Below, piece after piece: positions 1 to 5,039 of a stretch of 5,039 bases of DNA. The notes below the pieces were generated by a model. It was not told the origin of the DNA. It saw nothing but the letters and a program-made list of their open reading frames with translations, and did not search any database. Both the position numbers and the translations under genes were made by a program. Position 1 is the stretch's first letter; every line of letters begins with the position of its first letter. Origin of the DNA: Rickettsia typhi (lineage in GTDB: Bacteria > Pseudomonadota > Alphaproteobacteria > Rickettsiales > UBA1997); NCBI GenBank assembly GCA_945906835.1, contig CAMDRL010000110.1, positions 1-5,039 on the forward strand, in the 5' to 3' direction.

Positions 1-1
1 C

Positions 2-994
2 GATTTATTTCCAAACAGACCTTGGCAGCATTTTGATCGAGGATTATCTTATTTTAGAACAGGGCTAAAAAAAGAAGCATTGGATGATTTTTCTAAGGAA
101 CTAGAAATAAATCCAAATAATCCATTTGCGCAAGAGCGATCACATTATGAAATATCCGCCATTTATAGAAGCGTGCAAGATTATAATAAATCTAAATATC
201 ATTTAGAAAAAGTTATTGAAATAAATAATAGTGCCGACTTGGTTATTATGGCAAAACTTGATGTTGATTATTTGGAAAAAAGAACTCAGGCAGAAGCTAA
301 TCTTAAATTTTTCCAAAACTATGTGGATGGTATTATGGTAATGGCAGTTTTACTTTCAATTGCTTATAAATTGCTAAAAAAACAAAATCCAGCCTATTAT
401 CTTTCAGAAAAAGATTCAGCAGAAAATGTTAAAGCTTTGGCAAGAAACATGGTTGAAATTTCGCTACAATTTGAGGGAATGCCACAAAAAGATCGAGATG
501 CTCTTTTGGCAATTGACGCAGAGAAATCCAAAGAAATATTTAGCGCAATTTTTAGCCCCAAAGATCCAGCGCAACTTGATGCTTTTATAAGCCATACTCT
601 GAGAGAAGTTGAAGATCCAAATAAAGAGGCACTAAAAGAAATATTAAAAGAATTACATTCTTCTATCATAGATACTGGGACAACTATGAGCAAAAGAAAC
701 TTTGTTTATGATAAAATTATTAAAGATACTGACTCTTCCAAACATCCAATTATTCCAGAAAAATTAGAAGAATGCTTAAAAATATTTAGAGATGAAGCTG
801 CGCGATATATGATGGAAATTCATGATCAGGTTGAACAAAGCGAAGTAAAAAATGTGCTGGATGAACTAATAGATAAAGTTGGGATAAAAAATCCATTGAA
901 TGACGAAACAAAAAAACCTCCAAGCACAATTTCCGTTATATCACTTGGAATTAAGCTTGCCCATGAAAATAGCCAAGAACAATCGACTAAATAA
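2..994 (+). CDS. TPR-repeat protein, 5' end outside the window
   Basis: The reading frame is open from base 2, so the gene starts to the left of the window and 330 residues are visible. A TTG at 80 is in frame but is unlikely to be the start, because the residues before it form a good tetratricopeptide repeat. TPR 1 covers residues 7-40 of the visible part, with G14, Y17, A26, F30 and P38 in the canonical places. A weaker TPR 2 lies at about 45-78 (Y55, L68, V71). Such repeats form helical hairpins that bind protein partners. Residues 107-125 are hydrophobic (VDGIMVMAVLLSIAYKLL) and could be a membrane segment or a buried helix. The remaining 200 or so residues are charged and helical-looking, with no family I recognise and no catalytic motif. 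The gene converges on the lipoprotein gene across a large palindrome. The TPR call is fairly sure; the cellular role is unknown. Confidence 0.75.
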   Translation, partial: DLFPNRPWQHFDRGLSYFRTGLKKEALDDFSKELEINPNNPFAQERSHYEISAIYRSVQDYNKSKYHLEKVIEINNSADLVIMAKLDVDYLEKRTQAEANLKFFQNYVDGIMVMAVLLSIAYKLLKKQNPAYYLSEKDSAENVKALARNMVEISLQFEGMPQKDRDALLAIDAEKSKEIFSAIFSPKDPAQLDAFISHTLREVEDPNKEALKEILKELHSSIIDTGTTMSKRNFVYDKIIKDTDSSKHPIIPEKLEECLKIFRDEAARYMMEIHDQVEQSEVKNVLDELIDKVGIKNPLNDETKKPPSTISVISLGIKLAHENSQEQSTK

Positions 995-998
995 TCTT

Positions 999-1161
999 AT
1001 ACCATTTTAACCTGAAAACACCCATTTTCTTCAAAAAAATTATGAGCAGAAATTGCGACGAAAAGCATAAGTCGTATCAGGTGATACAGCTTATGCTTTT
1101 CGTCGCAATTTATGCCAGAATCTTGCAGAAGAAAATGGGTGTTTTCAGGTTAAAATGGTAT
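999..1161. repeat. Long interrupted palindrome, MITE-like, between convergent genes
   Basis: The outer arms are perfect over 33-34 bases: 999-1032 (beginning ATACCATTTTAACCTG) pairs with 1128-1161. After a mismatched stretch of about 18 bases on each side, a second perfect 21-base arm follows: 1051-1071 (AATTGCGACGAAAAGCATAA then G) with 1090-1110. The tip is a third stem, GTATCA/TGATAC (1074-1079 with 1082-1087), closing on GG. The whole folds into one hairpin of about 160 bases. It has no open frame of note. Terminal inverted repeats and a possible TA at each end (1000-1001 and 1159-1160) suit a non-autonomous miniature transposable element. It occupies essentially all the DNA between two convergent stop codons, so its transcript could stop transcription from either side. 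The palindrome is certain; its origin by transposition is inferred. Confidence 0.8.
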
Positions 1162-1712
1162 TAGTTAGGCTGCTCGTGCAAAATAATCAAAGAATTTTGC
1201 GCCGAATTTCCAGGGCAATTATATAGGTTAATGCGGTTAGGGACGCAGGCTGCAAATATTCCCCTTTCCTCTGCTTCTTTTCTATTCTTTGCCATCTCAA
1301 TTTCTTTAGCTCTAGTTCTTTCGTCAGCATTATTATCATCACTACCAACCACCTCTATATCATCTTGTAAAAAATAAATCTGCACATAGGCGAAAGATTT
1401 TTCTTCTGAAATGCTTGGTAATCGCGCTTTCTCAAAGTTGAATTCTCTGGTTATTTTTTTATTATCTGGATTAATCCAAGAAATAGTCTTTGGACCAAAA
1501 AAATCTGAACTTCTCTTAATATAAAAAGATTTTGCCCTACTATCTCCTGGGCTTATGCCTTGAAGAGTCAATAAATTTATGCCTCCCCAACTGCACCGAA
1601 TATCTTTAATAATTCCCAAGCTAGCATTGGTAAAATAAATTGTTGGACTCTCTCTTTTAGATGAACATCCGATTAATATAAGAAAACACAAAACAACCAA
1701 AACTCTAAACAT
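1161..1712 (-). CDS. Putative lipoprotein of unknown function
   Basis: This 183-residue protein begins with a short basic and hydrophobic signal (MFRVLVVLCFLILIGC) ending in a lipobox, L13-I14-G15-C16. This predicts cleavage by signal peptidase II and lipidation of Cys16. The next residues are Ser-Ser with no Asp at +2, so by the usual Lol rule it would be sent to the outer membrane. Residues 20-120 look beta-rich. Residues 128-151 are a highly charged helix rich in Glu, Lys and Arg. Cys156 and Cys166 near the C-terminus could form a disulfide, together with or instead of Cys40; a DsbA-like oxidase is encoded nearby. I recognise no family. The ATG at 1712 is chosen because it immediately precedes the signal; no clear Shine-Dalgarno sequence is visible. 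The stop codon sits against the end of the palindrome, so the last codons may have been affected by that insertion. It lies 119 bases downstream of the glycosyltransferase on the same strand, so co-transcription is possible but not shown. Confidence 0.75.
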   Translation of the reverse strand: MFRVLVVLCFLILIGCSSKRESPTIYFTNASLGIIKDIRCSWGGINLLTLQGISPGDSRAKSFYIKRSSDFFGPKTISWINPDNKKITREFNFEKARLPSISEEKSFAYVQIYFLQDDIEVVGSDDNNADERTRAKEIEMAKNRKEAEERGIFAACVPNRINLYNCPGNSAQNSLIILHEQPN

Positions 1713-1831
1713 ATTTAGGCAAAAATTATTATCAAAAAATTAGCACTTTAACCCATCTTATCAAAATTTACAAACAAAAGCTACCAAATGTTTTGATATA
1801 CAAAATTAGTTGCACCAACTATTGCAATCGA

Positions 1832-2626
1832 TTAATTGCTATTTTTTACTCTAAATAATTCTCTTGTTTTAATTGCCTTAGCAAAGCGCGAAAAGGCAAA
1901 AAGATAACTATAAATAAAGCCATCAAAACCATAAATAAAATAACGACGCACAAAATAAGCTTTTAGAAAAGCAAAAGTCGGAACAAAGAAAATTTTTATA
2001 ATTGAAGCAGATTTTCCTTTAACAACGCTGTCAGATGCTTGCATTGATGAATAAGAATTAATCTTATCAATCCAATGTTCAAAAGACCTAAAAGATTGGT
2101 GATAAATAATGTTTTTAAGTTGACCTATTTTTTGCTCATCTTTTTGTTTTAACTCAACAGAATCATGAACTGTGCTATTTTTAAAACCTGCAAAGTCTTT
2201 ATTATAAAGGCGTAATTGATTGTAATAATAAGCTAATTTTTTTGGCTTTTTTTCAAAGCGGAATTTGTTTACAATCTTAATTCTAAATCCATAAAAATTT
2301 TCATATTCATTGCCAAAAAAAAGATCTTTGATTTCTTGACACAATTCTTTTGAAACTTCCTCATCAGAATCTATGTTTAAAACCCATTTATTGCGACATT
2401 GATTTTCGCCAAAAATTTTCTGCGCACCATAACCTTTCCACTCATTAAACATAACCTTGGCGCCTGCTTTCATGGCAATTTTGCAGGTTTTGTCCGAACT
2501 TCCAGAGTCGATTACCAAAACTTCATCAGCCACATCTTTCACAGCATTAATTACACTCTCAATTCTATCTGCTTCATTTTTAGTAATAATGAAAACCGAT
2601 AATTTCTCAAAAGAAGATTTTGACAT
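1832..2626 (-). CDS. GT2 glycosyltransferase, WaaE/LgtF (LOS core glucosyltransferase) type
   Basis: This 264-residue protein is a family 2 glycosyltransferase with a GT-A fold, expected to move a sugar from a nucleotide donor on the cytoplasmic face of the inner membrane. The N-terminal donor-binding domain shows IITKNE (13-18), VIDSGSSD (38-45) and the metal-binding DSD within NIDSDEE (84-90). The segment NEWKGYGAQK (61-70) and the later STVHDSV (151-157) are characteristic of the WaaE/KdtX/LgtF group, whose studied members add beta-1,4-glucose to heptose I of the lipopolysaccharide inner core. The C-terminal region, about 208-250, is hydrophobic and aromatic with basic residues and probably lies on the membrane. 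Length is normal for the family and all expected motifs are present, so it looks functional. It is divergent from the DsbA-like gene. The ATG at 2626 has no strong Shine-Dalgarno sequence. The GT2 call is near certain; the exact acceptor is inferred. Confidence 0.88.
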   Translation of the reverse strand: MSKSSFEKLSVFIITKNEADRIESVINAVKDVADEVLVIDSGSSDKTCKIAMKAGAKVMFNEWKGYGAQKIFGENQCRNKWVLNIDSDEEVSKELCQEIKDLFFGNEYENFYGFRIKIVNKFRFEKKPKKLAYYYNQLRLYNKDFAGFKNSTVHDSVELKQKDEQKIGQLKNIIYHQSFRSFEHWIDKINSYSSMQASDSVVKGKSASIIKIFFVPTFAFLKAYFVRRYFIYGFDGFIYSYLFAFSRFAKAIKTRELFRVKNSN

Positions 2627-2640
2627 TTTATTAAAAAAAG

Positions 2641-2670
2641 TTGATTTTTGTTAGTAATGATGAATTTTAT
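2641..2670 (+). promoter_or_regulatory. Possible promoter for the DsbA-like gene
   Basis: TTGATT (2641-2646) and TTTTAT (2665-2670) lie 18 bases apart in the 79-base gap between divergent genes, each matching the sigma-70 consensus at four of six positions. The -10 ends 35 bases upstream of the DsbA-like ATG at 2706. It overlaps the candidate promoter reading the other way, so the two genes may compete for polymerase. Weak evidence. Confidence 0.22.
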
Positions 2671-2692
2671 CCTCGTCGGTCATCAAATGCAA
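2664..2692 (-). promoter_or_regulatory. Possible promoter for the glycosyltransferase gene
   Basis: Read on the minus strand, TTGCAT (2692-2687) and TAAAAT (2669-2664) are separated by 17 bases. The -10 hexamer matches TATAAT at five of six places, while the -35 matches at only three. The -10 ends about 37 bases before the glycosyltransferase ATG. This AT-rich DNA yields such matches easily, so it is only a candidate. Confidence 0.3.
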
Positions 2693-2705
2693 TTATCAAT
2701 TATCT

Positions 2706-3482
2706 ATGAAAAATTACCAAAAAATTTCTGTCGCCTTTATTTCTTTATGCGCCTTAATTGGCTTTTCTTTTGTGATTGTTAATAATTACAAAACAAAAAC
2801 ATCTTTTAAGCATGATGCTGAAAATGCTTCCAATGCTGAAGCGCAAAAAGCTGAAGCAGTGCCACAAGATGAGGTCTCTGCCGCTGTAAATAAAAATGCT
2901 GAAAATCCAGTTAAAATTCAAATCGATGGCGAAGTTTTAAAAGTTTTACCTTCTGATATTATTTATGGAGATAAAAGCGCGCCAGTTGTGATGATTGAAT
3001 ATTCATCTCTTTCTTGTCCACATTGCGCCGCCTTTAATCACGAAGCTTTTGAAAAAATAAAAAGCGAATATATTGAAACTAAAAAAGTACAATTCGTTCA
3101 TCGCGATTTTCCACTGAACCAACCAGCTCTTGCCGCTGGGATGTTTGCAATTTGCCAAGCTAATAAAAATTCAGACAAATATTACACTTTGATCAAGGCG
3201 TTATTTAAAACTCAAGACTCTTGGGCTTTTGATCCAAAATTCATCGAAAAATTACAGTCAATTGCTCAGCTTGATGGCATGTCTTTAGAAAAATTTAATA
3301 GCTGCGTTAATGATAAAAATTTACAAGAAAAAATTCTTAAAGACAGAATGGAGGCTTCTCAAGCCTTAAAAATTCAATCAACCCCAACTTTTTTCATCAA
3401 TGGTGAAAAATCTGAAGGTTATGTTGATTATGTTTCGATTAAAAAAATAATTGATATCAAGCTTGCCGAATTAAATAAATAA
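2706..3482 (+). CDS. DsbA-family thiol:disulfide oxidoreductase, membrane-anchored
   Basis: This 258-residue protein has a basic start and one hydrophobic segment (about 8-26). No clear AxA cleavage site follows, so it is probably a signal anchor holding a periplasmic domain. Residues 31-66 form a charged, Ala-rich linker. The thioredoxin-like domain starts near 85. The active site is C104-P105-H106-C107, the classic DsbA CPHC, and the cis-proline is P227 in STPTFFING (225-233). The order and spacing fit the BdbD/Thioredoxin_4 branch of DsbA proteins common in alphaproteobacteria. Two further cysteines, C150 and C200, lie in the helical insertion and may form a second structural disulfide, as reported for Wolbachia alpha-DsbA1. 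Expected role: introducing disulfides into exported proteins. No dsbB is visible nearby to reoxidise it. The ATG at 2706 directly precedes the signal anchor, and no clear Shine-Dalgarno sequence is seen. mlaF follows on the same strand after a repeat-filled gap. Confidence 0.92.
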   Translation: MKNYQKISVAFISLCALIGFSFVIVNNYKTKTSFKHDAENASNAEAQKAEAVPQDEVSAAVNKNAENPVKIQIDGEVLKVLPSDIIYGDKSAPVVMIEYSSLSCPHCAAFNHEAFEKIKSEYIETKKVQFVHRDFPLNQPALAAGMFAICQANKNSDKYYTLIKALFKTQDSWAFDPKFIEKLQSIAQLDGMSLEKFNSCVNDKNLQEKILKDRMEASQALKIQSTPTFFINGEKSEGYVDYVSIKKIIDIKLAELNK

Positions 3483-3490
3483 TTGCGATT

Positions 3491-3555
3491 GTCACTGCAA
3501 GCGGTGGTGGGAATACGCTTGTAGACCTTTGGATTGCCGCCTTAAAGAGAATGAC
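3491..3555. repeat. Degenerate palindromic intergenic repeat (GTCAyTGC...AATGAC type)
   Basis: The segment begins GTCACTGCAAGCGG and ends AATGAC, so its termini are roughly inverted. Inside, GGTGGGAAT (3506-3514) pairs imperfectly with ATTGCCGCC (3533-3541). The words GCGGTGGTGGGAAT and TTTGGATTGCCGCC are close to the 'GTCATTGCGAGCG...GGCAATCC' repeats that I recall as scattered through intergenic DNA of Rickettsiales and other proteobacteria. It is mutated compared with a clean palindrome, so it looks old. It fills the dsbA-mlaF gap, and its final bases overlap the ATG proposed for mlaF. Confidence 0.6.
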
Positions 3556-4351
3556 AAGAAGACATGACAATATTAATAACTTAAATTCTGTGAATAGTCT
3601 AATCATCAAAAACCTAACCAAAGACTTTGGTTCAAAACAAGTTTTGGTCGACATTAATCTTGAAGTAAAAAAAGGTGAATCATTGGTTATTCTTGGCGGC
3701 TCTGGAAGTGGAAAATCGGTATTAATTAAAACCATTGCTTCTCTTATTTTTCCAACTTCTGGAAGTATTAAAATTGATGACCAAGAAATAACCAACCTTG
3801 ATGCAAAATCTCGCGATAAATTGATGGAAAAATTTGGATTTTTATTTCAAGGCGGCGCACTTTTTGACTCTTTGCCAGTTTGGCAAAATGTTGCTTTTAG
3901 ATTACTTCATCAAAAAAAACTTCCTAAAAAAGAAGCCAAAGCAATTGCCATTGAAAAGCTTAATGCCGTTGGTCTTGGTGAAAAAACTGCCGATCTTTAC
4001 CCCTCAGAACTTTCTGGTGGCATGCAAAAAAGAGCCTCTTTAGCCAGAGCTATTGCAGCAAATCCAGAAATTATATTTTTTGATGAGCCAACAACTGGCC
4101 TAGACCCAATCATGGCCGATGTGATTAATGATTTAATTGTAAAAAACTCTAAAGAACTTGGCGCTACAACAATTACCATCACTCATGACATGTCCTCAGC
4201 GCGTAAAATTGCTGACAAAGTTGCGATGCTTTATGAAGGAAAAATTATTTGGTTTGGAAGTGTAAAAGATATGGATTCTTCTGGTAATCCTTATTTAGAT
4301 CAATTTATTCATGGAAGAGCTGAGGGTCCGATTAACTTTTTAAAAAATTAG
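3551..4351 (+). CDS. mlaF: MlaF, ATPase of the MlaFEDB phospholipid transporter
   Basis: This 266-residue ABC ATPase drives the inner-membrane Mla complex, which moves phospholipids between the membranes and maintains outer-membrane asymmetry. Visible motifs: Walker A GGSGSGKS (49-56), Q-loop FLFQGGALFDSLPVWQNV (97-114), signature LSGGMQKR (154-161), Walker B IIFFDEP (174-180, catalytic E179), D-loop GLDP (183-186) and switch His H212. The Q-loop wording FQGGALFDSLPV and the C-terminal PYLDQFIHGRAEGPI (247-261) separate MlaF from other ABC ATPases. All catalytic residues are intact. The start is uncertain: ATG 3551 lies inside an intergenic repeat and gives a polar tail of 13 residues absent from typical members, while GTG at 3590 gives MNSLIIKNLTKDFG, the normal family beginning. 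Neither has a good Shine-Dalgarno sequence. No mlaE, mlaD, mlaC or mlaB is adjacent, so the permease partner must lie elsewhere. It may be read through from the DsbA-like gene, 68 bases upstream. Confidence 0.93.
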   Translation: MTRRHDNINNLNSVNSLIIKNLTKDFGSKQVLVDINLEVKKGESLVILGGSGSGKSVLIKTIASLIFPTSGSIKIDDQEITNLDAKSRDKLMEKFGFLFQGGALFDSLPVWQNVAFRLLHQKKLPKKEAKAIAIEKLNAVGLGEKTADLYPSELSGGMQKRASLARAIAANPEIIFFDEPTTGLDPIMADVINDLIVKNSKELGATTITITHDMSSARKIADKVAMLYEGKIIWFGSVKDMDSSGNPYLDQFIHGRAEGPINFLKN

Positions 4352-4390
4352 TTAAACCATATCCATCATTTCTTGTTACCATATCCCAAT

Positions 4391-4466
4391 TGTGATTCCC
4401 GCGAAGTTTGGAATCCAGTTTTTGAGTAAAAGTTACATATGAATTCCTGCCTTCGCGGGAATGACA
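4391..4466. repeat. Palindromic intergenic repeat (ATTCCCGCGAAG...CTTCGCGGGAAT type)
   Basis: TGTGATTCCCGCGAAG (4391-4406) is the inverse of CTTCGCGGGAATGACA (4451-4466) with a single mismatch. Inside, GGAATCCAG (4410-4418) partly mirrors GAATTCCTG (4441-4449). This matches the widespread 'ATTCCCGCG...GGAATCCAG' class of short palindromic repeats found between proteobacterial genes. It starts 40 bases after the mlaF stop and could form a stem that protects the mlaF transcript or terminates it, though no T-run follows. It differs in sequence from the repeat before mlaF. Confidence 0.75.
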
Positions 4467-4516
4467 AAACAAGAAAATCGGAATAATAAATTTAGTTTAT
4501 TAAGTAATCTCAAAAT

Positions 4517-4889
4517 ATTAAAAAAATAAACTTAAAAGCTTTTTCACTAGTCAAAATTTCATTTTCATTAGACACTGTTAGCTAATTATTTTTAGCACAG
4601 ATTTTGACATGTTTTTAGCGCTTTTTTGACAAAATTATGATAAATATTTGGATATATTTTGAATAATTTTGTCAAAAAATAAGCAAAAACAGGGCTAAAT
4701 ATGGGATAAAAAATAATTAGCTAACAAGTGTCTAGTCATCATTGGTGTTATGATTGCTGGCATTTTTGGTGGCAGCGTTTTGATAAAAAAATCTAAATTA
4801 GCCACCGCTCAATCTTTAACCAACAGCTCACCAGTTGTCAGCACTCCTGATTTAAAAGTTTGGGCAAAAACTTCTTTGGATGATGCTGT
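4517..4889 (+). pseudogene. Prepilin-like protein gene, broken by a MITE and an IS
   Basis: Two in-frame pieces, 4517-4570 and 4735 to about 4889, join exactly if the insert and one TA copy are removed. The joined product reads KINLKA-FSLVKISFSL then VIIGVMIAGIFGGSVLIKK. This is the class III signal and hydrophobic helix of a type IV pilin or type II secretion pseudopilin: short basic leader, cleavage before Phe, FSLVx, then an unbroken hydrophobic stretch. The tail (SKLATAQSLTNSSPV...) would be the start of the globular part. Damage is multiple. The expected ATG before KKINLKA is ATT at 4517. The +5 Glu codon is AAA (Lys) at 4553-4555. A MITE of about 162 bases splits the helix. From about 4889 the sequence passes into an insertion sequence, reaching a stop at 4918. 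The gene is surely dead. The prepilin identity rests on the N-terminal pattern alone, as no C-terminal part remains. Confidence 0.65.
4569..4734. mobile_element. MITE, about 162 bp, flanked by TA duplication
   Basis: The terminal inverted repeats are 4571-4593 (GACACTGTTAGCTAATTATT then TTT) and 4709-4732, identical except for one extra base in the right copy. Inside, the two halves remain related by imperfect inverted symmetry, ending in a perfect 17-base arm, TTTTTTGACAAAATTAT (4622-4638) with its inverse (4663-4679), around a 24-base loop. TA lies directly outside each end (4569-4570 and 4733-4734). Deleting the element plus one TA rejoins the prepilin-like reading frame, good evidence for insertion with a 2-bp TA target duplication. 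This is the hallmark of IS630/Tc1-mariner transposases. The element codes for nothing and must be moved in trans. Its ends do not obviously match those of the neighbouring IS. Confidence 0.8.
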
Positions 4890-5039
4890 AATACCAATTA
4901 TCAAATTTAACTACACATAATTAACTCCACAAACACTCCTAATAATTTCTGGCGTCAGTGTGGTAACAAATTTGCAAACAGTTTTTTCCAGTTGTTGAAG
5001 AGTTGTATAAATTCTATTCTTGATAGTATGATCCTTGAT
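4890..5039 (-). mobile_element. Insertion sequence, IS630-like, end portion only
   Basis: From about 4890 the DNA stops resembling the prepilin-like gene and leads within some 20 bases to the stop codon of a leftward transposase, so this is the 3' side of an insertion sequence continuing past the right edge. The outer tip is probably near ATACCAATTATCAAATTT (4891-4908), with a TA at 4889-4890 or 4892-4893 as the likely target. The exact boundary cannot be fixed, because the opposite end lies outside the window. It truncates the prepilin-like gene. Confidence 0.55.
4911..5039 (-). CDS. Transposase C-terminus, IS630 family, partial
   Basis: Only the last 42 residues are present; the gene enters from the right edge and ends with TAG at 4913-4911. 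The visible part includes IKNRIYTTLQQLEKTVCKF and then LTPEIIRSVCGVNYV. This fits the end of IS630-family DDE transposases: a short basic loop, a helix with LEKTVCKF, and a closing I(I/V)xS(I/V)C(G/S)xxY-like pattern. The catalytic DDE residues lie outside the window, so activity cannot be judged. The family assignment rests on this C-terminal pattern from memory. The TA-targeting habit of the family suits the flanking sequence. Confidence 0.65.
   Translation of the reverse strand: MKDHTIKNRIYTTLQQLEKTVCKFVTTLTPEIIRSVCGVNYV

Noticed and set aside
397..693. A 98-codon open frame on the minus strand inside the TPR protein gene
   Set aside because: It is fully antisense to a gene with coherent TPR motifs, has no ribosome binding site and encodes a low-complexity Ser-rich sequence typical of a shadow frame.
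999..1161. A CRISPR unit, tRNA or structured riboswitch in the large palindrome
   Set aside because: There is no direct repetition or spacer pattern and no cloverleaf. It lies after stop codons of convergent genes, not in a leader, and simple inverted symmetry explains it.
1805..1840. Short stems after the glycosyltransferase stop (AGTTG/CAACT and GCAAT/ATTGC) as a terminator
   Set aside because: Each stem is only 5 bases and AT-rich, and no clear T-run follows on the minus strand, so a terminator cannot be claimed.
2399..2654. Two open frames on the plus strand opposite the start of the glycosyltransferase
   Set aside because: They overlap the conserved donor-binding motifs of the glycosyltransferase on the other strand and show no recognisable protein features.
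3457..3795. A 112-codon minus-strand open frame across the dsbA-mlaF junction
   Set aside because: It is antisense to the Walker A region of mlaF and runs through an intergenic repeat; no domain is visible.
3834..4182. Short open frames on both strands inside mlaF
   Set aside because: They lie wholly within a gene with every ABC motif intact.
4750..4920. An independent small membrane protein starting at ATG 4750
   Set aside because: The reading frame continues seamlessly into the piece left of the MITE and ends inside the IS end, so it is better read as a pseudogene fragment.

Overview
The window is AT-rich DNA (roughly one third G+C by eye). It has compact genes, few recognisable Shine-Dalgarno sequences, and intergenic gaps occupied by palindromic repeats. 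The gene content suggests a Gram-negative proteobacterium: an MlaF-type phospholipid-transport ATPase, a lipooligosaccharide-core-type GT2 glycosyltransferase, a membrane-anchored DsbA-like oxidase, a lipoprotein and a prepilin-like remnant. The style of genome and repeats looks most like Rickettsiales or a related host-associated alphaproteobacterium. That placement is an inference from overall character; there is no rRNA or other firm marker here.

Left part (1-1712): a TPR-containing protein enters from the left edge and runs rightward to 994. It faces a leftward lipoprotein gene (1712 to 1161). The 166 bases between their stop codons are almost entirely one long interrupted palindrome (about 999-1161), which is probably a non-autonomous MITE-like insertion and may now act as a two-way terminator.

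Middle part (1832-4351): a leftward GT2 glycosyltransferase is divergent from a rightward DsbA-like thiol oxidase across a 79-base promoter gap. The oxidase is followed on the same strand by mlaF. A degenerate palindromic repeat (about 3491-3555) fills the dsbA-mlaF gap and even supplies the ATG at which mlaF appears to start. The common theme is cell-envelope maintenance: LOS/LPS core sugar, periplasmic disulfides, outer-membrane lipid asymmetry and a lipoprotein. They do not form a single operon. No mlaE, mlaD or other mla gene is visible beside mlaF.

Right part (4352-5039): this is a graveyard of mobile DNA. A second palindromic repeat family (4391-4466) is followed by the wreck of a prepilin-like gene. 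The start codon of that gene appears lost, its +5 glutamate codon reads as lysine, and its hydrophobic N-terminal helix is split by a MITE of about 162 bp flanked by TA dinucleotides (4571-4732). Removing the MITE and one TA copy restores the reading frame exactly. The same gene is then cut off on the right by an insertion sequence, whose leftward transposase C-terminus (4911 to the right edge) resembles the IS630 family. IS630-type elements also target TA.

I see no CRISPR array, RNA gene, phage module or convincing new biological system. The most informative signal is the nested insertion into the prepilin-like pseudogene.
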